A stretch of DNA of 64,000 nucleotides from UBA2357 sp041916775. Lineage in GTDB: Bacteria > Pseudomonadota > Gammaproteobacteria > Burkholderiales > Rhodocyclaceae. Shown in pieces: positions 36,717 to 44,896 of this stretch. The notes beneath the pieces are model-generated. The model was not told the DNA's origin and made no database searches. It saw nothing but the letters and a program-made list of their open reading frames with translations. A program made the position numbers and the translations under genes. Position 1 is the first letter of the stretch; each line of letters starts with the position of its first letter. The stretch spans positions 1 through 64,000 of the forward strand of contig JAYRYZ010000005.1 of the NCBI GenBank assembly GCA_041916775.1. The letters run 5' to 3'.

Positions 36717-39398
36717 ATGACCACAAGCAAGGAAGTCGTGCCGGGCAATGATCCGGACGGTCAGGAAACGCAGGAATGGCTGGAGGCGCTGGGTGGCGTC
36801 ATCGAACACGAAGGCACGCAGCGTGCCCACTTCCTGATCGAGAAGCTGATCGAGAATGCCCGCGAGGAGGGCATCGACATCCCCTACTCGGCCACCACCC
36901 AGTACATCAACACCATCCGCGCCGATCAGCAGCCCAAGTACCCGGGTGACCCGGACATGGAGATCAAGCTGCACTCCTACATCCGCTGGAACGCGATGGC
37001 GATGGTGGTGCGTGCCAACAAGCACACCAACGTGGGCGGGCACATCGCTTCCTTCGCGTCGGCGGCGGCGCTCTACGACGTGGGCTTCTCGCACTTCTGG
37101 AAGAGCATCGACCACGAAACCGGCGGCGACCTGATCTATTTCCAGGGCCACTCCGTGCCCGGCGTGTATTCCCGTGCCTACATGCTCGGCCGCCTCAGCG
37201 ACGAGCAGATGGACAACTTCCGCCAGGAAGTCGACGGCAAGGGCATCTCGTCCTACCCGCACCCCTGGCTGATGCCGGATTTCTGGCAGTTCCCCACCGT
37301 GTCGATGGGCCTCGGCCCCCTGTGCGCGATCTACTCCGCGCGCTTCATGAAGTACCTCGCCAGCCGCGGCCTGATCGACGCGAAGAAGGCGGAGCAGCGC
37401 AAGGTGTGGGCCTTCCTCGGCGACGGCGAGACCGACGAGGTCGAGTCGCTCGGCGCGATCGGCATGGCCGGCCGCGAGAAGCTCGACAACCTGATCTTCG
37501 TCATCAACTGCAACCTGCAGCGCCTGGACGGCCCGGTGCGCGGCAACGGCAAGATCATCCAGGAGCTCGAAGCCGAGTTCCGCGGCGCCGGCTGGAACGT
37601 CATCAAGCTGATCTGGGGCACCCACTGGGACGCGCTGTTCGCGCGTGACAAGACCGGCATCCTCAAGAAGCGCATGATGGAGCTGTGCGACGGCGAGTAC
37701 CAGACCTTCAAGGCCAAGGACGGCGCCTATGTGCGCGAGCACTTCTTCAACACCCCCGAGCTGCGCGCGCTGGTCGCAGACTGGACCGACGACGAGGTGT
37801 GGCAGCTCAACCGCGGCGGCCACGACATCTTCAAGATCTTCGCCGCCTACAACGCCGCCGTCACCCACAAGGGCGCGCCGACGCTGATCCTCGCCAAGAC
37901 CATCAAGGGATTCGGCATGGGCCAGGCGGGCGAGGCGATGAACATCTCGCATCAGCAGAAGAAGATGGATGTGGACGCGATCCGCCGCTTCCGCGACCGC
38001 TTCGGTCTGCCGGTGCCGGACGACAAGCTCGCCGAGCTGCCCTACCTGAAGTTCCCGGAGGACTCGGCCGAGTACAAGTACATGCGCGAGCGCCGCATGG
38101 CGCTGGGCGGCTTCCTGCCGAGCCGCCGCCGCACCGCCGAGCCGCTGCCGGTGCCGGGGCTCGACGCCTTCGGCGCGCTGCTGAAGGCCTCCGGCGAGGG
38201 CCGCGAGCTGTCCACCACGATGGCCATCGTGCGCATCATGAACACGCTGCTGAAGGACAAGCAGATCGGCAAGAACATCGTCCCCATCGTGCCCGACGAG
38301 TCGCGCACCTTCGGCATGGAGGGCATGTTCCGCCAGTACGGCATCTGGAACCAGGAAGGCCAGAAGTACGTGCCGGAAGACCATGACCAGCTCATGTTCT
38401 ACAAGGAGAGCGTGACCGGCCAGGTGTTGCAGGAAGGCATCAACGAGGCCGGCTCGATGGCCGACTGGATTGCCGCCGGCACCGCCTACAGCGTGCATGG
38501 CGTGCAGATGGTGCCGTTCTACATCTTCTATTCGATGTTCGGCCTGCAGCGCACCATGGACCTGTGCTGGGCGGCTGCCGACCAGCGCACCCGCGGCTTC
38601 CTGATCGGCGGCACCGCCGGCCGCACCACGCTCAACGGCGAGGGCCTGCAGCACGAGGACGGCCACAGCCTGGTGCTCGCCAACATGATCCCGAACTGCA
38701 TCAGCTACGACCCGACCTTCCAGTACGAGGTGGCGGTGATCGTGCAGGACGGCATGCGGCGGATGTTCGCGGAGCAGGAAGACATCTACTACTACATCAC
38801 GGTGATGAACGAGAACTACGAGCACCCGGAAATGCCCGCCGGTGCCGAGTCCGACATCATCAAGGGGATGTATGCCTTCCGCAAGGGCGGCGAGAGCAAG
38901 GGCCCGCGCGTACAGCTCCTGGGCTCCGGCACGATCTTCAACGAGGTGATCGCTGCCGCCGAGTTGCTGAAGAACGACTGGGGCGTGGAAGCGGACATCT
39001 GGGGCTGCCCGAGCTTCAACGAGCTCGCCCGCGACGGCCAGGACGCCGCGCGCTGGAACATGCTGCACCCGCTGGAAAACCCGCGCAAATCGCATGTCGA
39101 GCAGAAGCTCGAGGGCGCGGTGGGCCCGGTGGTCGCAGCGACCGACTACATCCGCCTCTTCTCGGAGCAGATCCGCCCCTTCGTCAAGAACACCTACATC
39201 ACGCTCGGCACCGATGGCTTCGGCCGCTCCGACACGCGCGAGAAGCTGCGCCACTTCTTCGAGGTGGACCGCCGCTGGGTGACGCTGGCCGCACTGAAGG
39301 CGCTCGCGGATGACGGCACGATCTCGCGCGACACCGTCGCGGCGGCGCTGGTGAAGTACCAGCTCGACCCGTCCAAGCCCAACCCGATGAGCGTCTGA
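36717..39398 (+). CDS. aceE: Pyruvate dehydrogenase E1 component (housekeeping copy)
   Basis: This 893-residue homodimeric E1 uses thiamine diphosphate to decarboxylate pyruvate and acetylate the lipoyl arms of E2. Visible features are GGHIASF with H109, YFQGH (141-145), FPTVSMGLG (V195), the thiamine-diphosphate motif GDGETDEVES...NCNLQRLDGPVRGN and GLQHEDGHS. The ATG at 36717 has a GGAG site; open codons upstream lack homology. First gene of aceE-aceF-lpd, with 20- and 10-bp gaps. Confidence 0.97.
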   Translation: MTTSKEVVPGNDPDGQETQEWLEALGGVIEHEGTQRAHFLIEKLIENAREEGIDIPYSATTQYINTIRADQQPKYPGDPDMEIKLHSYIRWNAMAMVVRANKHTNVGGHIASFASAAALYDVGFSHFWKSIDHETGGDLIYFQGHSVPGVYSRAYMLGRLSDEQMDNFRQEVDGKGISSYPHPWLMPDFWQFPTVSMGLGPLCAIYSARFMKYLASRGLIDAKKAEQRKVWAFLGDGETDEVESLGAIGMAGREKLDNLIFVINCNLQRLDGPVRGNGKIIQELEAEFRGAGWNVIKLIWGTHWDALFARDKTGILKKRMMELCDGEYQTFKAKDGAYVREHFFNTPELRALVADWTDDEVWQLNRGGHDIFKIFAAYNAAVTHKGAPTLILAKTIKGFGMGQAGEAMNISHQQKKMDVDAIRRFRDRFGLPVPDDKLAELPYLKFPEDSAEYKYMRERRMALGGFLPSRRRTAEPLPVPGLDAFGALLKASGEGRELSTTMAIVRIMNTLLKDKQIGKNIVPIVPDESRTFGMEGMFRQYGIWNQEGQKYVPEDHDQLMFYKESVTGQVLQEGINEAGSMADWIAAGTAYSVHGVQMVPFYIFYSMFGLQRTMDLCWAAADQRTRGFLIGGTAGRTTLNGEGLQHEDGHSLVLANMIPNCISYDPTFQYEVAVIVQDGMRRMFAEQEDIYYYITVMNENYEHPEMPAGAESDIIKGMYAFRKGGESKGPRVQLLGSGTIFNEVIAAAELLKNDWGVEADIWGCPSFNELARDGQDAARWNMLHPLENPRKSHVEQKLEGAVGPVVAATDYIRLFSEQIRPFVKNTYITLGTDGFGRSDTREKLRHFFEVDRRWVTLAALKALADDGTISRDTVAAALVKYQLDPSKPNPMSV

Positions 39399-39418
39399 GC
39401 GCGGAAGGAGACAACAAC

Positions 39419-41074
39419 ATGAGCCAACTCATCGAAGTGAAGGTCCCGGACATCGGCGATTTCTCCGACGTACCGGTGATCGAGTTGTATGTGAAGGTCG
39501 GCGACACCATCAAGGTGGACGACTCGATCGCCACCCTGGAATCCGACAAGGCCACGATGGACGTGCCCTCCTCGGCCACCGGCGTGGTCAGGGAAGTGCT
39601 CGTCAACCTCGGCGACAAGGTCAGCGAGGGCAGCGTGCTGGTGAAGGTCGAGGCGGCGGGCGCCGCCGCTGCCGCCAGTGCACCCGCCGCGGCGGCCGCA
39701 CCCGCGCCGGCCCCTGCCCCGGCTGCAGTCGCGGCACCTGCCGCAGCGGCTGCCGGCGGTGGCCGCGTCGAGGTCACGGTGCCGGACATCGGCGACTTCT
39801 CCGACGTGCCGGTCATCGAGCTCTTCGTCAAGGTCGGCGACACCATCAAGGTGGACGACGCGATCGCGACCCTGGAGTCCGACAAGGCCACGATGGACGT
39901 ACCCTCCTCCGCCGCCGGTGTGGTCACCGAGCTCAAGGTCGCGCTCGGCGACAAGGTGTCGCAGGGTTCGGTGCTGATCGTGGTGGAAAGCGCTGCGGCA
40001 GGAACCGCCGCTGCCGCCGCGCCGGCGTCCGCCCCGGCTGCAGCGAGTGCGCCGGCACCTGCCGCGGCACCCGTCGCTGCGCCAGCCGCCGCAGCGGCAC
40101 CCGCCAGCGCGGCGGCTACGGCACCGTCCGCGGTGAAGCTCGGCGGCAAGGTGCACGCCAGCCCCTCGGTGCGCGCCTACGCCCGCGAGCTCGGTACCGA
40201 TCTCGCCCAGGTCAAGGGCAGCGGGCCCAAGGGCCGGATCCTCAAGCAGGACGTCACCGCCTTCGTGAAGGGCGCGATGAGCTCCGGCGTCGTCCCGGGC
40301 AAGACCCCGACCGCCGCGGCCGGTGCGAGCCTGGGTGGTGGGCTGGATCTGCTGCCCTGGCCGAAGGTGGACTTCGCCAAGTTCGGCGAGGTCGAGGTCA
40401 AGCCCTTGAGCCGCATCAAGAAGATCTCCGGCCAGAACCTCGCCCGCAACTGGGTGATGATCCCGGCGGTGACCTACCACGAGGACGCCGACATCACCGA
40501 CCTGGAAGCCTTCCGGGTGCAGATGAACAAGGAGTACGAGAAGTCCGGCAAGAAGCTCACCATGCTCGCCTTCATCATCAAGGCCTCGGTGCGCGCGCTG
40601 CAGGAGTTCCCCGAGTTCAACACCAGCCTCGACGGTGACAACCTGGTCTACAAGAAGTACTTCAACATCGCCTTCGCCGCCGACACGCCCAACGGCCTGG
40701 TGGTGCCAGTGGTGAAGGACGCCGACAAGAAGAGCGTGTTCGACATTGCCGCCGAAACCGGCGCGCTCGCCAAGAAGGCGCGTGACGGCAAGCTCGGCCC
40801 GGCCGACATGTCCGGCGCCTGCTTCACGATCAGCTCGCTCGGCGGCATCGGCGGCACCTACTTCGCGCCCATCGTGAATGCGCCCGAAGTCGCCATCCTG
40901 GGGGTCAACAAGTCGGTGATGAAGCCGGTGTGGGACGGCAAGCAGTTCGTGCCGCGTCTCACCCTGCCGATGTCGCTCACCGCCGACCACCGTGTCATCG
41001 ACGGTGCGCTGGCGACCCGCTTCAACGTGTATCTGGCACAGCTCCTGGCGGACTTCCGCCGGGTGATGCTGTAA
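39419..41074 (+). CDS. aceF: Dihydrolipoyl acetyltransferase E2 with two lipoyl domains
   Basis: 551 residues: lipoyl domain 1 (lipoyl lysine K44 in ESDKATMD), an Ala/Pro hinge, lipoyl domain 2 (K156), a second hinge and a peripheral-subunit-binding domain (HASPSVRAYARELGTDLAQVKGSGPKGRI). The catalytic acetyltransferase domain ends with the active-site DHRVIDGA. It transfers acetyl groups to CoA and forms the core of the complex. The two lipoyl domains are nearly identical to each other and to that on Lpd, even in DNA. A GAAGGAG site precedes the ATG. Confidence 0.97.
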   Translation: MSQLIEVKVPDIGDFSDVPVIELYVKVGDTIKVDDSIATLESDKATMDVPSSATGVVREVLVNLGDKVSEGSVLVKVEAAGAAAAASAPAAAAAPAPAPAPAAVAAPAAAAAGGGRVEVTVPDIGDFSDVPVIELFVKVGDTIKVDDAIATLESDKATMDVPSSAAGVVTELKVALGDKVSQGSVLIVVESAAAGTAAAAAPASAPAAASAPAPAAAPVAAPAAAAAPASAAATAPSAVKLGGKVHASPSVRAYARELGTDLAQVKGSGPKGRILKQDVTAFVKGAMSSGVVPGKTPTAAAGASLGGGLDLLPWPKVDFAKFGEVEVKPLSRIKKISGQNLARNWVMIPAVTYHEDADITDLEAFRVQMNKEYEKSGKKLTMLAFIIKASVRALQEFPEFNTSLDGDNLVYKKYFNIAFAADTPNGLVVPVVKDADKKSVFDIAAETGALAKKARDGKLGPADMSGACFTISSLGGIGGTYFAPIVNAPEVAILGVNKSVMKPVWDGKQFVPRLTLPMSLTADHRVIDGALATRFNVYLAQLLADFRRVML

Positions 41075-41084
41075 GGAGGCCGCG

Positions 41085-42878
41085 ATGAGTCTGGTTGAAG
41101 TGAAAGTCCCGGACATCGGCGATTTCTCCGATGTGCCGGTGATCGAGTTGTATGTGAAGGTCGGCGACACCATCAAGGTGGACGATTCGATCGCCACCCT
41201 GGAGTCCGACAAGGCCACGATGGATGTGCCGTCCTCGGCTGCGGGCGTGGTCAAGGAAGTGCTGGTGGCACTTGGTGACAAGGTCAGCGAAGGCAAGGTA
41301 CTCATCAAGGTCGAAAGCGCTGCGGCCTCGGCAGGCGCGCCTGCTCCGGCAGCGGCGGCAGCCCCGGTTGCCGCACCTGCCGCCGCCGCACCGGCCGCAG
41401 CCAGCCACGGCGGATCCGCCGATGTCGAATACGACATGGTGGTGCTCGGCGCCGGCCCGGGCGGTTACTCGGCCGCCTTCCGCGCCGCCGATCTCGGCCT
41501 CAGGACCGCGATCATAGAGCGCTATGCGACCCTCGGCGGGGTGTGCCTCAACGTCGGCTGCATCCCCTCCAAGGCGCTGCTGCATGTGGCCGCGGTGATC
41601 GAGGAGGCCGAGCACGCCTCCGTGGCCGGGGTGCGCTTCGCCAAGCCCGCGGTCGATGTCGATGCGCTGCGAAAGCACAAGGACGGTGTCGTCGGCAAGC
41701 TCACCGGCGGGCTCGCCGGCATGGCCAAGGGCCGCAAGGTGGATGTGATCCGCGGCTACGGCCACTTCCTCGATCCGCATCATCTCGAGGTCGAGGAGAC
41801 CACCGGCACCAGCCAGGACAAGACCGGCGCGAAGAAGGTGGTGAAGTTCAGGCAGTGCATCATCGCCGCCGGTTCGGCCGCAGTGCATCTGCCCTTCCTG
41901 CCGCGTGATGCGCGTATCGTCGATTCCACCGGCGCGCTGGAGTTGCGCCAGGTGCCGGGCAAGATGCTGGTGATCGGCGGCGGCATCATCGGCCTGGAGA
42001 TGGCGACGGTGTATTCGACGCTGGGCGCGCGCATCGATGTGGTCGAGATGATGGACGGGCTGATGCAGGGGCCCGACCGCGATGCGGTCAAGGTGTGGGA
42101 GAAGCACAACGCCCAGCGCTTCGACAAGATCATGCTCAAGACCAAGACCGTTGCCGTCGAGGCGAAGGACGACGGCCTGTGGGTGACGTTCGAGGGCGAG
42201 GCCGCGCCCGCCGAGCCGGTGCGCTACGACATGATCCTGCAGTCCGCGGGCCGCGCGCCCAACGGCAACAAGATCGGCGCCGACAAGGCGGGGGTGCTCG
42301 TCACCGAGCGCGGCTTCATCCCGGTGGATGCGCAGATGCGCACCAATGTGCCGCACATCTTCGCGATCGGCGATGTCGTCGGCCAGCCCATGCTCGCCCA
42401 CAAGGCGGTGCATGAGGCGCATGTGGCAGCCGAGGTCGCGGCCGGGCAGCAGCTCGGCTCGACCGAGCTTTCACGCGCGGCCTTCGATGCGACGGTGATC
42501 CCGGGCGTAGCCTACACCCACCCCGAGGTCGCCTGGGTGGGCTACACCGAGGCGCAGGCCAAGGCCGAGGGCAAGAAGGTCGACACCGCCAAGTTCCCCT
42601 GGGCCGCCTCCGGACGCGCCATCGCCAACGGCGCCGACTACGGCTTCACCAAGCTGATCTTCGACGCCGAGACCCACCGCGTCATCGGCGGCACCATCGT
42701 CGGCCCCTCGGCCGGTGACATGATCGGCGAGGTCTGCCTGGCGATCGAGATGGGCGCGGATGCGGTCGATATCGGCAAGACCATCCACCCCCATCCCACC
42801 CTCGGCGAGACCGTCGGCATGGCCGCAGAGGTCGCGCACGGCAGTTGCACCGACGTACCGCCGCCACGGAAGAAGTAA
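41085..42878 (+). CDS. lpdA: Dihydrolipoamide dehydrogenase E3 with N-terminal lipoyl domain
   Basis: 597 residues: a lipoyl domain (K43) and Ala/Pro hinge (about 1-110) fused to a full FAD/NAD disulfide oxidoreductase. The latter has VVLGAGPGGYSAAF, the redox pair in GGVCLNVGCIPSK, the NAD motif VIGGGIIGLE, and the C-terminal His-Glu region TIHPHPTLGE. It reoxidises lipoyl arms with NAD. Lipoyl-E3 fusions are typical of betaproteobacteria and Neisseria. From about residue 118 the DNA is almost identical to lpd2 at 58649. Confidence 0.97.
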   Translation: MSLVEVKVPDIGDFSDVPVIELYVKVGDTIKVDDSIATLESDKATMDVPSSAAGVVKEVLVALGDKVSEGKVLIKVESAAASAGAPAPAAAAAPVAAPAAAAPAAASHGGSADVEYDMVVLGAGPGGYSAAFRAADLGLRTAIIERYATLGGVCLNVGCIPSKALLHVAAVIEEAEHASVAGVRFAKPAVDVDALRKHKDGVVGKLTGGLAGMAKGRKVDVIRGYGHFLDPHHLEVEETTGTSQDKTGAKKVVKFRQCIIAAGSAAVHLPFLPRDARIVDSTGALELRQVPGKMLVIGGGIIGLEMATVYSTLGARIDVVEMMDGLMQGPDRDAVKVWEKHNAQRFDKIMLKTKTVAVEAKDDGLWVTFEGEAAPAEPVRYDMILQSAGRAPNGNKIGADKAGVLVTERGFIPVDAQMRTNVPHIFAIGDVVGQPMLAHKAVHEAHVAAEVAAGQQLGSTELSRAAFDATVIPGVAYTHPEVAWVGYTEAQAKAEGKKVDTAKFPWAASGRAIANGADYGFTKLIFDAETHRVIGGTIVGPSAGDMIGEVCLAIEMGADAVDIGKTIHPHPTLGETVGMAAEVAHGSCTDVPPPRKK

Positions 42879-42906
42879 CCGAGCGATACGCTCGGGTACG
42901 ACGCAG

Positions 42907-42933
42907 AAAAGGACGCGCGAGCGTCCTTTTTTT
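42907..42933. terminator. Bidirectional terminator after lpdA
   Basis: A perfect 10-bp stem (AAAAGGACGC/GCGTCCTTTT) with a GCGA tetraloop is followed by further T residues on the plus strand and preceded by A residues. It can therefore work from both sides, for lpdA and for the converging dctP. A small palindrome, CCGAGCG-ATA-CGCTCGG (42879-42895), stands just before it. The same arrangement is repeated after lpd2. Confidence 0.92.
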
Positions 42934-42983
42934 GCTCCTTTCCACTGCCCACCACGCCGAGGCGAAGCGGGCACGGGGGCACC

Positions 42984-44003
42984 TTACTTCGCAGCGGCGA
43001 TCTCGGCCTTCAGCTTGGCGAGAATCTCGCCGGTACGGCCGCCCACCATCTGGACGAGCTTGTCGCCGAGCGGTGCGGCGCGTTCGCGGAAGACCTGCCG
43101 TTCGGCCTCGGTGAGCTCGACCACGCTGAGCTTGCTGTTGGCCTTCAGCATCTTGTCGCGTGCAGCGGCGTTCTGTTCGGCTGCACGCTTGAGGATGAAG
43201 GTCTGCAGCTCGTCGCGGACCTCGCCGAGCATCTTCTTCTGATCTGCCGGCAAGCCTTCCCAGAAATCGGCGTTGGCAACGACGGTCGTGGTGTATTCGA
43301 CATCGCCCACATAGATCAGGTGGCTGGTGACTTCATGGAACTTCGCGCTCTCGATGAAGAAGGGCGGGTTCACCTGCGCCTGGATGATGTTCATCTGCAG
43401 GCCGCTGTAGATCTCGCCCCAGGGCAGCGCGACCGGGTTGGCACCGTAGAGCTTGAACTGCTCGATCAGGATGGGCGAGGTCATCACGCGGAACTTCACG
43501 TCGGACAGGTCGGCCGGGGTGCGCACCTCCTTCTTGGTCGTCCACACCATCTCACCCTCGGGGTAGATGGTGAAGAGCTTCAGTCCCTTGTTGGTGAAGT
43601 CCTGCGCGAGGTCGGTGTACAGCGCCTCGCTGCCGGACAGGATCCTGCCCTTGGCCTCGGCGGACTCGGGCAGCAGGAAGGGCAGGCTCAGCACCTGCAC
43701 CTCGGGCACGAAGGTACCGAGGTGACCCGGCGAGGCATTGGAGAACTGGATCGCGCCGGAGGCGGTGAGCTCGGTGAGGTCGTTCTCGTTGCCGAGTTGG
43801 CCGTAGGTGTAGATGGTCACCGAGACCTTGCCGCCGGTGCGCTCCTCGACCAGGCGCTTGAACTCCTCCGCATACACCGTCTGGACATCGCCAGGGCCTT
43901 CCTCGACGGCAAAGCGCCACTCGGCGGCGAGCGCCCCGCCCATCGCAGCCAGGCTGAAGGTGCTCGCAACGGCAAGTTGCTTGAAGAACCGGATCGCTTT
44001 CAT
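42984..44003 (-). CDS. Ectoine TRAP transporter substrate-binding protein (TeaA/UehA-like)
   Basis: A 339-residue DctP-family periplasmic protein with a signal peptide ending GGALA. It matches TeaA/UehA ectoine-binding proteins along its length as I recall them: WRFAVEEGPGDVQ (TeaA WRYAHEEYEGDVQ), YPEGEMV, the conserved Arg in KFRVMTSP, PWGEIYSGLQ and NPPFFIES. It would capture ectoine and hydroxyectoine for the DctQ/DctM membrane part. Unusually, it is on the opposite strand, divergent from dctQM, with a shared control region. Confidence 0.9.
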   Translation of the reverse strand: MKAIRFFKQLAVASTFSLAAMGGALAAEWRFAVEEGPGDVQTVYAEEFKRLVEERTGGKVSVTIYTYGQLGNENDLTELTASGAIQFSNASPGHLGTFVPEVQVLSLPFLLPESAEAKGRILSGSEALYTDLAQDFTNKGLKLFTIYPEGEMVWTTKKEVRTPADLSDVKFRVMTSPILIEQFKLYGANPVALPWGEIYSGLQMNIIQAQVNPPFFIESAKFHEVTSHLIYVGDVEYTTTVVANADFWEGLPADQKKMLGEVRDELQTFILKRAAEQNAAARDKMLKANSKLSVVELTEAERQVFRERAAPLGDKLVQMVGGRTGEILAKLKAEIAAAK

Positions 44004-44097
44004 GTGCTCACTCCTGTTGGTCGTTGGATGAGTCTCGACCGCGAGGGAAGCGGCGACGACTTGCGACGCAGACTACAGGGGCAAAACAGGCTTGCCG

Positions 44098-44113
44098 ATT
44101 GCACTAGAACAAT
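44098..44113. promoter_or_regulatory. Predicted EnuR operator, dctP side
   Basis: ATTGCACTAGAACAAT fits the palindrome ATTG-N2-CTAG-N2-CAAT exactly. It lies 94 bp upstream of dctP. Assignment to EnuR is inferred from its repetition in front of other genes of this cluster. Confidence 0.55.
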
Positions 44114-44205
44114 CGACCGAAACCATTGAAAGCGCTCAGTTTTTGTGCTGCAGTGCACCACTCCGGTGCATCGCGGCAACACCTGAAAGCCGCACACCTC
44201 GCGAC

Positions 44206-44221
44206 ATTGTTCTAGGGCAAT
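44206..44221. promoter_or_regulatory. Predicted EnuR operator, dctQ side
   Basis: ATTGTTCTAGGGCAAT fits ATTG-N2-CTAG-N2-CAAT exactly. It lies 96 bp upstream of dctQ and 108 bp (centre to centre) from the dctP-side copy, so the two sites face the same side of the helix. Confidence 0.55.
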
Positions 44222-44317
44222 TGCTCACCCAACCCCGACGGATAGACTGGGCCGACAACGAAGCACTGACCCACGCGGCGCGTCACGGACGCGCCGAGAA
44301 CCGGCGGAGAGAGACAC

Positions 44318-44884
44318 ATGAATGCCCCACCCGAACACAGCCTGCCGATGCGAGCCCTGATCGGCCTGAACCATGGACTGGCGGTCACGGAGTACTGGTT
44401 GCTTTCGGGAGCGATCATGCTGATGGCGCTCAATACGATCGCGAACATCGTCGCCCGGCTGGGCTTCAGCACCAGCCTCTTCTTCTCCGAGGAGCTGAAC
44501 CAGTTCCTGATCGTGCTCGTGACCTTCGTGGGTGCGAGCGCGGCTGCACGCCAGGGGCGCCACATCCGCATGTCGGCGCTGACCGACATGCTCCCGGAGC
44601 GGCTGCGCAGCCTTGCCTTCGCCTTCATCTACCTCGTCACCGCCGCGATCGTCGCCATGCTCGCCTGGTATGCGGGCAACTACCTCCTGCGCATACAGGG
44701 ACTCGGCCGCGTCACCCCGGCGCTGCAGTGGCCGGTATGGATCACCCTGCTGTGGCTGCCCTTCGGACTGGCGCTCACCGCCTTGCAGTTCGCCGCCGCC
44801 GCGATCGCCAACCTGCGCGGCAACGGCGTCTTCCTCGCGGCGGGCGTACGCGAGCAGGACGCGGTCGACATGCCCAACATCTGA
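44318..44884 (+). CDS. Ectoine TRAP transporter small permease (DctQ; TeaB/UehB-like)
   Basis: 188 residues with four predicted membrane helices, the DctQ pattern: SEELNQFLIVLVTFVGASAAARQGRHIRMSAL is the family signature. It links the binding protein to the large permease. A GGCGGAGAGAG ribosome site lies before the ATG, and dctM follows after 12 bp. Ectoine specificity is inferred from the neighbours. Confidence 0.92.
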   Translation: MNAPPEHSLPMRALIGLNHGLAVTEYWLLSGAIMLMALNTIANIVARLGFSTSLFFSEELNQFLIVLVTFVGASAAARQGRHIRMSALTDMLPERLRSLAFAFIYLVTAAIVAMLAWYAGNYLLRIQGLGRVTPALQWPVWITLLWLPFGLALTALQFAAAAIANLRGNGVFLAAGVREQDAVDMPNI

Positions 44885-44896
44885 GGAGGCAACATC

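Larger units (their letters stand above)
44004..44317. promoter_or_regulatory. Divergent control region of the ectoine transporter
   Basis: No gene is visible. Two copies of a CTAG-centred palindrome lie in mirror positions, each about 95 bp from the start codon it faces. The region between them probably contains both promoters; no consensus -35/-10 pair stands out, which would suit activator-dependent promoters. Confidence 0.6.

Noticed and set aside
36552..39254. 900-codon open frame opposite aceE
   Set aside because: Antisense shadow of a well-conserved E1 gene; its composition is typical of reversed GC-rich codons.
39660..40130. Repetitive GCC/GCA-rich DNA in aceF as a satellite or CRISPR-like repeat
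   Set aside because: It encodes the normal Ala/Pro hinges between lipoyl and binding domains; there are no regular spacers.
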